Source of the DNA: Apiotrichum sp. Y4204
Lineage: Eukaryota; Basidiomycota; Tremellomycetes; Trichosporonales; Trichosporonaceae
Direction: 5' to 3'
Assembly (NCBI GenBank): GCA_025531455.1
Contig: JAMYHL010000088.1
Span: 62,001-126,000, forward strand
DNA length: 64,000 nucleotides
The notes under the pieces were generated by a model. That model was not told the DNA's origin and searched no databases. It saw only the letters and a program-made list of their open reading frames with translations. This document shows, piece by piece, positions 22,463 through 32,988 of the stretch. How positions within the stretch are numbered: position 1 is the stretch's first letter; each line of letters begins with the position of its first letter. The translations under genes and the position numbers were made by a program.

Positions 22463-23309
22463 GGCCCCCCTGATGAGAGCTCAGTGCGGCGGAGTGCAGC
22501 GGGGTGAATGACGGAGAGTCCGAAGAGGCCGAAGAGGGGCCAGGGGAGGTCCGGAGATCGGAGTGGAGGAGGATAATTTGCTGGGGCCTGGGGTCCTGGG
22601 GGCATCGGACTGGGCGGCCTGAATTCAGGGGTGTGGTCTGCTTTCTTCTGCTTTCTCCTGATATCCTGCCTGCCTCAGTGTCCCAGTGCGGCCAGTGCCC
22701 CAGCCTCGTCACTGCATGTCACTGTACAATGTCACTTCTAGGCTCTGAGACGCGTCCTGTGCGCCGCAGTCTGCGCGACGCGTCACGCCCGCCGTCGGCG
22801 AAATGGTGGGGAGGGCGACGCGGCAGTGGATCTTGGGGAGTGGGGCGAGGGTGGGTTGTGACTGGAGGAGTGGGAGGGTATGTTCGTTTACCTACGGCCT
22901 GCGTGGGCTAGGGATGTCGGATTAGATCGGGGGTCTGCGTCGAGATTAGCGAGTGTCGACGAGGGTCAGTGGTTGGAGGAATGATGGGAGACTTTTTTTA
23001 ACGATTGACAAGGTCAAGTCGCGTCAACAAGCTGACTTCACGAGTGCAGCCAGTACCAAGCACAATGCAGATCTTAACACATTTCAATTCTTTCATAGCT
23101 CGTAGCGAGCAACAGTGATACAAAGAATGACTATCTAAAGATTGTTGCCTTCGAGATAGAAACTTATAATGCAGGGAGGGATGGGATGGAGAGGATTGGA
23201 TGGATGGGGGGGAGGGTGGAGATGCGGACGTGAACCCTATGAAACTCTATGCTACTCGTTACGTGTTCTTCTTCTCGCTCGTGCTCGTATACGGTCACTG
23301 CACTAAAAC
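22463..23309. other. Intergenic region between tRNA-Asn and OLE1 3' end
   Basis: No gene recognised in about 850 bp. An AT-rich stretch around 23030-23175 probably belongs to the OLE1 3' flank. Confidence 0.5.
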
Positions 23310-25269
23310 TTAGAGGACAGGAGTAGCCTGCTCAAAGCTGGTGGTGCGGGTGAGGGAGGGCGAGGGAACGTTGGACATGGACGAGAGGCGCGAGACAAGG
23401 CCCGGACGCAGCTCGGGCTTGCTCTTGGTGATGCGGAGCTTCTCCGAGGGCGGGAGGCCGAGGGTGAAGGGGTTGGACACCTGGGCAACGGGCTGGAATG
23501 CCGGGCGCTTGGCCTCGATGGCGTCGACGTCCGAGTAGATCGAGGAGACGGAGATGGACGAAGCCGAGGAGACACCAGAGACCATCGACTCCTGCGAGAG
23601 GGTGCGGTGGAGCTTGAGGGCCTCAACCTCCATGCCGCCGTCGAGGATACCGACGCGCATCATCGCAAGCAGGTTGTGTGCAGCGTTCGAGTGGTCGTAG
23701 ACACCACCGAAGAAGGCAGTGGTGGCGTCGGTGCCGATAGCGCGCTTGATGAGGTGGGCACCTCCGGGGTGGTCCTCAATGAACGAAGAGCAGTCGTGGA
23801 TGAAGCCGTGGACGGCAATGAGGGCGCGGTCCTTGGACTCGGCCTTGAAGTCCTCCCACGAGATGACAGGCAGGTCGTTGGCGTGCTTGGGCCACTCGAG
23901 CTTGTCGCCCTGCTCGGCGAGCTGCTGGAGCTTCATGGTGTACTGGCCCTTGCGGATCTCGTTCTCGGGGAACTTCTTGAGGTGCGAGGCGAGACCGAGC
24001 TTGTGCATCGTAAAGATGAACCACTTGGTGGGGTCGTACTGGTACCACTTGATGGCGTTGCGGAAGTCCATGGGGAACTGGTGGTGGAAGTTGTGGTAGC
24101 CCTCGCCGACGGTGACAAGCGCAGTGAAGAAGTGGTCCTTGGGGGTGTGCTTGTTGTCGAAGGGGGTCTCACCGAGCCAGTGGGCAAGCGAGTTGACGCA
24201 GAAGGTCGAGTGGTGGACAAAGACGAGGCGGGCGGCACCGGCGAAGAAGAGGCCACCCATCCAGTCTCCCCAGCCAAGGCCGGCGACAAGAGTGGGGACG
24301 ATAAGGGCGTTGAGCAGGAGGAGCATAACATAGTTGTTGTGCTGCCAGCGGACAACGGGGTTCTTGGTCAGGTCCGAAATGTCGGCGACGCCAATCTTGC
24401 CACGGGGCTTAACGAGCATCCATCCGACGTGAGCCCACCAGAAGCCCTCGTGGGCCGAGTAGGGGTCGAGCTTGGTGTCGGTGTAGCGGTGGTGCGCGCG
24501 GTGGCCGCGAGACCACCACTTGATCGAGCCCTGGACGGCACCAGCACCCCAGTTGGCGAGGAGGTACTGGAGAGGAAGCGAAGCGTTGTAGGAACGGTGG
24601 GCCCAGAGACGGTGGTAGCCTGCAGTGATGCCGAGACCGGTGAAGAAGTAGTAGATGACACTGAGGGGAGTTAGTACGTGATCTTCCGGATGTAGAGAGC
24701 CGGCGGCCGGAGAACAGCGTGGTGCAATGCAAAAGTTGTGCGTGTGGTAATGTCCTTATCGCAATATCTCGGCGTAATCACCTGGCGATCACTCCCGAAT
24801 GATCAAATGGGATTGATTCATCGGGGCTGATCGCCGCAAAGAAAAATTGGATTGCGATATGCGAGATGCGAGTGCCACACACAAATGACCACCATGCTGA
24901 GGAGAGGGAATTCTGCATTCCCCCTCATGCTAGCATGCATTCACGCACGCACGTGTTCGTTCCGGCCGGAGGCATAGAGCAATAAGAAACTCACCTCCAA
25001 ACAACAGTCTTGGTCTGGATCGGCACGTTGAAGAAGGCCCAGATAGCCATGGCCGGGGGGATGGTGAGAGCGAAGAACGAGATCCACTGGATGTTCTGGA
25101 GGAGCGTCGCCGGGGTGATGGGCGGGAGCCACTTCATGTTCTCGACGGTGCGGGTGACATAGTTGTCGGGGGCGACAAAGTTGTCCGACTCGGGGTCAAT
25201 GTTGAGGGTGACGGCGGGCTTGGCCTCGGGGGAGACCTGCTCGACGACAGGAGCGGCGGTGGCAGCCAT
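23310..25269 (-). CDS. OLE1: Stearoyl-CoA (delta-9) desaturase with C-terminal cytochrome b5 domain
   Basis: Exons 25269-24995 and 24660-23310 give 541 residues. The desaturase part has membrane segments and the three histidine boxes in order: HRLWAHRSY (HX4H), HRAHHRYTDT (HX2HH) and EGYHNFHHQFP. The cytochrome b5 domain follows, with the heme-binding HPGG and a second histidine in DHSNAAHN, as in fungal Ole1. A Ser-rich tail of about 90 residues ends the protein. Family role: it inserts the first double bond into palmitoyl- and stearoyl-CoA in the ER, using the fused b5 as electron donor. The single intron is 334 nt, several times the local norm. The gene sits alone, with a 4.4-kb gene-free region upstream. 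Confidence 0.96.
24661..24994 (-). other. Unusually long OLE1 intron
   Basis: Donor GTGAGT and acceptor CTAACTCCCCTCAG bracket 334 nt, whereas most introns in this window are 32-60 nt. It holds a G/C-poor core with an imperfect inverted repeat (CCCGATGAATCA paired with TGATCATTCGGG) that could form a hairpin. It may carry a regulatory element or a small RNA; I recognise neither. Confidence 0.6.
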
Positions 25270-27540
25270 TGTGGAGCTGGGAACGCTCAGTGGCGGCTGG
25301 TTGGGGATATCAGGTGTGGAGGAGTGAAGGGCCGCTGGTGGAGGTTGCGGTCGGAGAGGTAAAAAACGAGAGGCGCTGGTGGCGATCAATGTCGACTTGT
25401 TACCAGCGAGAGAGTAGTTTTCGGAGATGGACAGGCGGCGGCGGCGTCGAGTCGCTGCTGGAGCTGTGTGTTTAGGAGAGGAGGGGTGAGGAGGTGTTTT
25501 GATGAGGAGAGAAACCGAATGATGGCGACTGGGAGTGGTGCTTTTAACTGGATGTGCATCAGTTGCCCACGCAACGTCCACTGGTGGTGGTGTGGGGAGG
25601 CAGAGGCAGAGTGCCACACTCGAGTGGAATGACATCGCATGGAGTGGATGGAATCCAACTTTTTGGGGATTAAGGAGTTTATCTCCACAGCCAGCATACC
25701 TGCTACCTCTGCTACTGGCTCTTGATCGGCGAAATGCGGCCCCTATAGGAGGCACTGGTATCTAGGTAGGTCATGTTGCATTTCTTGGCTTTGCTATTAC
25801 GCCTGAAGGCCCAGGCTATGCCTCTCTGACACTCTATGTATTTCAGAGAACGATGATGCTTCTTATTTTCCACTGCAGCCCCGCAGCGCGCCCAGCCAGG
25901 CTCCACGGCCTGCCCAGGTAGCAAGGCTCTCCTTGGTGGGCGGTCCATGTTCCCACGACTATGACTGCATGATTCCACGGACACGAGCTCGGCTGTTCTT
26001 TCTGGCTCGGCTCCCAGCTTCCACCAAAAAGTCACGAGTCACAGTCACGAGCGCAAAGGCACAGAGGTACGCTCGCCGCCGGCCCCCCGCAGGCGTCATG
26101 CAAACTCTATTGTCTGCCGCTGCTGCTGCTCCGAAGCACCGATACACTTTTCTGTTTTGTTCGTGATGCCGCCACCGCCGCTCCACCTGTACCTGCGGCC
26201 GACGCCGGAGGCACGCTCGCCAGCCTCAGCCTCACGTTGCGCGACAACGCTCGACACTCCGTCATTCGGTCATTGTTGCTGGCTTGGCGGCGTCAGCGTC
26301 AGCTTCGGAGCCGAGTCCGGAGATCTGGCTCTTCTCTCCGTTCCTCGCCGTCGGAGTTGGAGTAGCGGTTTCCAGGCGCGGCCCACGGCGTCGGCGCTTG
26401 CTAAGCCCTTTGACCACTCGGAGCACAGAGTTTGAAACTCGCACTGCCGGTGACGCACCAGTTCCACCGCCAGCCCATAGCCATCTACTGTGTCCTGGGA
26501 TATCCTGGAGCCCACAGCCTATCGGGTCGAGGCCAATCCATGAGCCACCCCAGACCCGATACCAAATCGGGACCACGGAACCACGGGGCCATGGGCCGTA
26601 CCGACTCACAGACCACGCGAACAATACACTTGCAATGTTGTAACTCTGTCACTCTGCAATTGTCTGCAATACACATGGGGAAGTGGCGGGCCGTGCGCTC
26701 GCCATGCGCTGCCACTACAATGGAACACAAACACTCTGAGCTCATTGTGCGCGGACCGGGGCCGCCAGTGGGCTATTCCCCATTCGGCTGGAACCAGAGT
26801 GGGTCCCAGAGCTCGCTTCTACATGCTGCATGCTGGACACGGCTTGGACATGAGATGGGCACGTGGAGTGTTCGCGTCGCGTCGCGCGTCGAGTAGCGAG
26901 TCGACAACGGCGGCGCGTGGAACATGGCATGGCATAGTCATCGCTGTCGCCATTGGTGCGTTGACGGCCGCCGACCGCCGTGCTTGTTTGTCATCGACCT
27001 CGATCGCGACCGGGTGTTCATGACTGCGGAAACGACTTTTCTTCCCCAACGCCGTGCTCTCGACCGCGAGGGCAACAGCGTGGATAACATAGTGGATCAT
27101 GAACGACACGTAATGCCACCATTCTACGACTTCCTCCAAAGGGCTGCCACGACCCAGGTCTTCAACAGCGAATATGCCACGACAGCGAGTCGACTGCCAC
27201 GGACTCTCCAGAGCTCCAGGAATTTTCGTACTGGCCAAGGAGTGCAGGAAACGCCTACAAAGACTTTGGCGCAGGTACTGGCGGCACTGGGTTCTCTGAT
27301 AACTGCAAGGTGGCAGTCCGGCTCAGCCACACAGGTTGCGGATCACTGATCGCCGATGCCACTGATCGCCTGACCCACAGGCTCACATCATCCCCTCATC
27401 CACTCTCATGCATTCGCCACTTGTTCCTCTCAGATCCCAGATGGACCGTCGACGTCACACCCACCACCTGCCCAACCACTCTCTGATCTTGTTTCCACGG
27501 GAGGCATCCGAGACATTCCTGGCCCCACAGTGCCACACAC

Positions 27541-27560
27541 GTATCGTATCGTATCGTATC
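27541..27560. repeat. (GTATC)x4 tandem repeat
   Basis: Four exact 5-bp units inside the large gene-free interval. It is a simple microsatellite. Confidence 0.8.
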
Positions 27561-27703
27561 TGATATTCTCCGAGCTTGATAGGAACCTTGTGATCTTGTG
27601 TTCATGATCGCCGAGGCTGAAGACCCAGGCCCAGTAGTCCATGCAACAAATGCCAATCGTCATACAGTAATCCTCGCCACTTCCACTGGACATCCCCCAC
27701 ATC

Positions 27704-27869
27704 GATAATGGATGCGATAATGGAACCGATAATGGGAACACAAAGTTGTGGGGGAAAGAAGAGAAGGAGGGTGTTTCTCCGATCACCCTGAATTAGGGTT
27801 TAGCAGGGACTCACTGGAATTCGCCACACTACAGTCTACCATCTACCACCCCACGGTGTTCCCATTATC
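27704..27869. promoter_or_regulatory. Cluster of GATAATGG motifs
   Basis: Three direct copies of GATAATGG begin at 27704, 27716 and 27728 (12-bp spacing), and one inverted copy lies at 27862-27869. GATA-core sites are bound by fungal GATA factors (nitrogen, iron or light regulators). The cluster lies about 2 kb from both flanking genes, so its target is unclear. Confidence 0.4.
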
Positions 27870-29596
27870 AGTCCAGTCACCTTTCCAGAGATACCCCGCA
27901 TTCAACCCTTAACCCCGCACTCCCCAAAGAAATTATCAGCGGAACCAAACTTTGCCAGGGGCTAGATCCACGAGATCCGCTAGATCCGTACGGAGATGCC
28001 GAACTGGAGATGGAGTAAGAGGCCGAAGCCCGAAAGGGCAATGTCACGTGATAAAAAGAATGTTCCAGAATTTTACAGCTCATTTTGCCAGCTGCGTGTT
28101 TCTCGCATGGCCTTATCAACCGGCGGTCATGCGCGGTCAATGGGTCATGCGCAGTCACTGCCCGATCGGGCCGAGTCTCGTTCTTGGTAGAGCTTGGGGG
28201 CGTCTCCTCCCGGAAGCTCCCACCGGCCGGAGCGGGATGTTCAGGTGCATGCACCCACTTCACCGCCTGCAATAGAATCACATTGCCCTGCGGCGACGGC
28301 GTAGCGAGACGTGCGGAGCGTGCCACCCAACGTGCAAAGCGGGGAACGCTGTCCCCGAGGCCGTGGCTGCCCGGTGGCCTTAGATCCAACCGCACATCGC
28401 CTGTTCCTCTACAGCGTGCACAGCGGACGCGCTGATGATGCTCTGAACTCTGGGCAGCTTTGACCACTCCGGCACTCGGCTGCCGGTGACCGCCTCTCAA
28501 CCCAGCCCGCGCGCAGCATATTCTTGGACCCAGCACATCTGTGCACGCCGCACATGCCCATTGTCCCATCGGCCGTCGGTCTCAAAGTGCATATATGCAT
28601 AGCCGGACGGCGATCAAGCCGTTGCAAGTGCTTATTGTTCAGCGTTCCTCTGATCCTCTGATATCTCCCATCCCCGCGTTTCATGGCATGGCATGTGGCG
28701 ATATGTGGCATGTGGGTGGTTGTACCGACAGTCCTGACAGGTGTTGATAGATTTAGCTGCTAGTTGCATGAACTGTGTAGTTGGGTGATTGTGGATGCTG
28801 AATCACGGCCCCGCGGGCTCCTCCGCCGGGCCGGTGCGCCGGATCAGTGGAGATGAGAGATGCACTCTGTGGCTTCCACATATCCGGGGCCCTCCTGGCT
28901 CGACAGCAAAGACCAGCTGTGCGGATCCGTATGCAAGTCGGCAACTTGATGTGACTCTGAATTGATCAGCCCCGCCTCCACAGCGCGTACAGTACAGCCA
29001 CAGCGTGTACCTGCCAAGGTGTCCGGTGTGCGAGTAGCCTTGCGATTGCAGCTGATACATCCGTGCTTTGGTGCTGTTGTGATGAGAATGAAAGGGCCCC
29101 TGGGGGCGGCGCTGTTAGACGACAGACAAGACAACTGCAACTTCTGGTCGTGTGGAGATTGCGGGTGGGCCCTGGGATATCTGCCATTCGGCTGAAGCCG
29201 TCCTTGGGGGGCTGTCTGGTGGCTAATCATCTGCATTACAATATCTAGGCTCCGGCCGTTGAGAGTGCTAATCATCCTAATGGATTGTTTGTTATTGTGC
29301 GCAGGGTGGGTGGGTGGAGTATCGTTTATGAGATCCTTTGTCGGTCGCAAAATAGCCGCTAACCGGCAAACGAGGGGCACAGCGCGAGACGCGCGGCAAA
29401 CCCGCAAAACGGCGCAGAGCACAAAAGCGTAATTCCACCGCTACAACCAAAATCATGCATGCGGAGCAGTATACGAGAGGAAGTAGACGAAGGAGATGCA
29501 TAGAGAGAGACAGAGTGCTGCTCACCGTGTTCGCGGTCCGCGGTCAAAGGTGGGCTGTGGCATGTGTTTCCGTCCATCGCCGGTCGGTTGCAGCTG

Positions 29597-29603
29597 CATA
29601 TAA
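29597..29603 (+). promoter_or_regulatory. Possible TATA element of the acyl-CoA dehydrogenase gene
   Basis: CATATAA lies 88 bp upstream of the ATG, followed by a CT-rich leader. Plausible by position only. Confidence 0.35.
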
Positions 29604-29684
29604 CATCCCCCTAGCAGTATTGCTCCCTCTCTCTCCTCACACTCAACCCATTCCACCCTCCCTTCCCACACCATCCACTCTACA

Positions 29685-31222
29685 ATGTCCGACCCCCGCG
29701 TTGCCAAGTACATCGGCGAGGCCGCTTGGGCCATGGTACGTATTGTCCTTCTGGTTCCCCGAGAGCGCAGACTGACCCGCAGCTCGAGCCGCACTTCTCC
29801 CCGGCGGGCCAGAAGATGCTCACGACCGCCATCTCGTTCCTCGAGGACGACTGCCTGCCCGCCATGGCGCTCTACCAGCAGCAGATCCCCGCCTCGGGCC
29901 CCGAGCGCTGGCAGGTCATCCCCCCAGTCCTCGAGACTCTCAAGGAGCGCGCCCGCAAGGTCGGTCTCTGGAACCTCTGGCTCTCGGGCGGCGAGTTCCA
30001 GCACCTCGCCGGCGGATCCGGCGCCGGCCTCAGCAACCTCGAGTACGCTGTCATCGCCGAGATCTCGGGCCACTGCCCCATCATGCCCGAGGCCATGAAC
30101 TGCTCCGCCCCCGACACCGGAAACATGGAGGTCTTTGCCCGCTTCGGCACCCAGTCCCAGAAGGACAAGTACCTCTTCCCCCTCGTCAACGGCAAGATCC
30201 GCTCGGCCTTCTCCATGACCGAGTACGGCAGTGAGTATCCTGGGGAACTGTATCTTGGCCTTCACACTGACAGCCAGTCGCTTCCTCCGACGCCTCCAAC
30301 CTCCGCAACACTGTTGCCCGCCGCGAGGGCAACAAGCTCATCCTCAACGGCCACAAGTGGTGGATCTCGGGTGCCGGTGACCCCCGCTGCTCGGTCCACA
30401 TTGTCGTCGCTGTCACCGACCCCGGAAACCCCAGCAAGCACAAGCGCCACTCTATCCTGTTCGTCGACCCCAAGGCCCCCGGTGTTGAGATTGTCCGCCC
30501 CATGACTGTCTTTGGCTACGACGACGCCCCCGAGGGCCACTGCGAGGTCATCTACAAGGACGTCGTCCTCGACCTCGAGGAGTCGGTTGCCGGCGGCTCG
30601 GGCAACCTTGGCCGCGGCTTTGAGATGCTCCAGGCCCGTCTCGGCCCCGGACGTATCCACCACTGCATGCGCGCTATCGGTGTCGCTTCCCGCGCCCTCG
30701 ACCTCCTCCTCCTCCGCGTCACCAACCCCGCCCGTGTCACCTTTGGCAAGCCCCTCAAGGACCACGGTACCGTCCTCGTCGACATCGCCAAGTCGCGTGC
30801 CGAGATTGACCAGGCCCGTCTCCTCGTCCTCTCCGCTGCCAAGCGCATTGACCAGGTCAAGGCCAAGGGTGCCCTCAAGGAGATTGGTCTTGCCAAGGTG
30901 AGCAGCAATTGAACATACATCACGAGATACATCACGAGATACATCACTGACACGACAGTTCACCGTCCCCGACATGGCTCTCCGCGTCATCGACCGCGCG
31001 ATGCAGGTCCACGGTGCCGAGGGTATCTCGCAGGACACCCCGCTCGCCAAGATGTGGGCCGGCACCCGTACGCTCCGCTTCGCCGACGGCCCCGACGAGG
31101 TCCACCAGCAGCAGCAGGGCAAGTTCGAGCTCCGCGACCGCCTCCCGTACGTCCAGGAGCGCGCCGAGCGTGTCCTCAAGAGCCAGCGCGCTCTCGGCGT
31201 CCGCCCCAACCACAAACTCTAA
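29685..31222 (+). CDS. Acyl-CoA dehydrogenase (ACAD10/ACAD11-like)
   Basis: Exons 29685-29735, 29783-30230, 30278-30897 and 30959-31222 give 460 residues. The order is an N-terminal helical domain, the beta-barrel with flavin/substrate signature FSMTEYG-IASSDASN (interrupted by intron 2), then the C-terminal helical bundle with [20 protein letters not shown] and a final [15 protein letters not shown] block. These are the ACAD flavoprotein features. The long N-terminal part before the barrel, [17 protein letters not shown], matches the ACAD10/11 group that handles long-chain or hydroxylated acyl-CoAs. Fungal members act in peroxisomal or mitochondrial beta-oxidation. The protein ends NHKL, which is neither a standard SKL-type PTS1 nor clearly against one, so location is open. 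Intron 3 contains a small tandem repeat. Confidence 0.9.
30915..30946. repeat. 12-bp tandem repeat inside an ACAD intron
   Basis: ACATCACGAGAT occurs twice in a row plus a partial third copy inside the third intron, between the donor and the branch site. It looks like recent slippage with no obvious function. Confidence 0.7.
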
Positions 31223-32094
31223 GCTTCACACGCGTGTGAACAGGGCACACATAGACGGCGGTTCCCCGCGGAATGGTCGAGTTACGCGTCGGTTCCCAAG
31301 GCAAGAGGCAGATCTGAGCTTCGGGATGTTGTTGGATTCTTTGGTTAGCGGCAGTCTGAAATATGGAAAGAAATTATGTGCAGAGCGTGGAATGCAGCTC
31401 TCCTGTCTGAGAACGATGCGGCAACGATGCAGATACACATTCTGATCGGTGGAGAACCCAAGACGTGTAACCAGTTGATGCCGCCCAAAACCCCACATTT
31501 ACCGCAGGAACGACGGTACGACGATGACCTAGTAACATGACCAGATCATCGGCCAACGCCGAAACCCGTCCCCCGTATGCCGTCCCGATGCCAGTAAGCG
31601 CGCTAGTGGCGAGTGTGCCGAGACGAGGGCCGAGAGGCCGAGATAGGAGAGATCAACGGCACAGACATACAACTAATAAGAATCATACATCGGGCACGTT
31701 GCATGTTGGTTTAAAGCCAAATGGCCCGGTAGATGGTAAAGATGAGTTGACAATCTACAGTACGACCGGGGGGTATACAAATCTCACTGCCGGATCGTCA
31801 GTTCTCTTCAAACCTTCCGCGCCGGTACCGAAGGGCTCCCGATTGAGCTGCGACCTCCTTTTAGACCCAGAGACATTGAGCTGCATCAAGACAAAGCAAG
31901 TGCTCTTCACGAATGTGAATAAGGAGGCCCGGACTCGTCACACTGGCACAAGGGACTGTACATGTCCTGGGGGTGCGTTCTGGGGTTGAAGGTCACGTGA
32001 TCCTCCTAGGAACCATGGAATCACCACCACGAACCCATACATCCACATCCCTCAACACTCTCTCTCCCCCTTCTCTCCTCTCAATCCGACCACG
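31223..32094. other. Intergenic region between ACAD and STEEP1-like genes
   Basis: No gene recognised in 870 bp. A CT-rich stretch (32058-32085) forms the leader of the downstream gene. Confidence 0.5.
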
Positions 32095-32695
32095 ATGCCA
32101 AAAGTATACACGCGCGCAACGGTCTCGACATCAGAGGACGCGGCGCGCACGCAGTCCTCGCGCGCGGTTCTCCGCTCGTACTACTGTCTCTGCGGCGACT
32201 TCCTGCTCGTCATACAGGGCAAGCTCGACCGGCTCCCGCAGCGGAGGTGAGTGCCGGAGTGAGATAAGATACTTTCGCTCAGCTAGTTTATCGAAGCAGT
32301 TAGCTGAGACCAGAACGGACGGATCGCACATTATCCGGTCCCAAGGCTCGCGTGCCGCGCCCGCGCGGAAATTCAAGCTCAACGCCGTTCCCGGGCCGCG
32401 CGTCCTCGTCCGCCGTACGGGCAGCGAGGACCTCGAGATGCGCCAGACGTTCTGCTGCGGGCGGTGCAAGACGCCAGGTGGGTGCTTGTTGTTCCCGCCT
32501 TGCTTTGTGCTGACAGCAGTCGCGTACCAGCAACCGCCGCCGCCAGCGGGAACAGGCCCGTTTCTGTACGTCCTCCGCGGGGCGATGACCGAACTGCAGG
32601 GCCGCGTACCCCCCGATGCGTTTGCGGGCGAGCGCGAGCTCCACACCGAAATTAGGAGGCGCGAGGCCGCGGAGAGCAGCAAGCTGAAGCAGTAG
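32095..32695 (+). CDS. STEEP1: STEEP1-like (CXorf56 homolog) protein
   Basis: Exons 32095-32246, 32314-32477 and 32517-32695 give 164 residues. The N-terminus MPKVYTRATVS, the block LRSYYCLCGDFLLVIQGKLD and LPQRRTDGSHII, and a CXXC-type pair (CCGRC) followed by VAYQ match the conserved STEEP1 family (CLCG and CXXC presumably bind zinc). The human protein (about 222 residues) promotes ER exit of STING. The fungal relative must have an older role, since fungi lack STING; it may relate to membrane curvature or splicing, which remains unsettled. The C-terminal coiled coil is shorter than in animals. It is convergent with NUP82, 293 bp apart. Confidence 0.8.
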
Positions 32696-32988
32696 GGGGG
32701 GAAGGCGTCGTGCTACCAGTGTTGTATTATGTATGTTATGTGCTACGAACGAATTTGGGGCGACGACTTTGATTGCAGCGGACAACGGTGACGGATGAGA
32801 CGAACGTTCCGTGAGCGTCTGCCAAGTTGCTATACAGTACGTTGTGTTCTGGCGTTTGTCTTGATTGTATCTCCTCGTATCGCCTCGCGAGAGCGCCGCA
32901 ACTACTGCAATCGCGCGATGAGTGCACTTCACGCTACCGCATCCAGTATGTATCATGATGGTATGGCATATGGCTACGACACGATCAA

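Larger units (their letters stand above)
25270..29684. other. 4.4-kb interval without a supported gene
   Basis: By far the longest gap in the window. All reading frames are short or lack fungal protein character and splice-linked continuation. The right end should hold the promoter of the acyl-CoA dehydrogenase gene and the left end that of OLE1. In between are a GTATC x4 tandem (27541-27560) and a cluster of GATAATGG motifs (27704-27869). I see no tRNA, snRNA or transposon terminal structure. Confidence 0.55.

Noticed and set aside
23607..24674. 355-codon plus-strand open frame across OLE1
   Set aside because: It is the antisense of the conserved desaturase coding exon. The product has no fungal protein character; long antisense frames are common in GC-rich biased codons.
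26284..26896. Overlapping plus-strand frames of 119 and 154 codons in the gene-free interval
   Set aside because: No family similarity, no splice-linked extension and no coding-like composition.
27877..28569. 230-codon minus-strand frame in the large gene-free interval
   Set aside because: No recognisable domain, no supporting start context or linked exons, and composition as expected of random GC-rich sequence.
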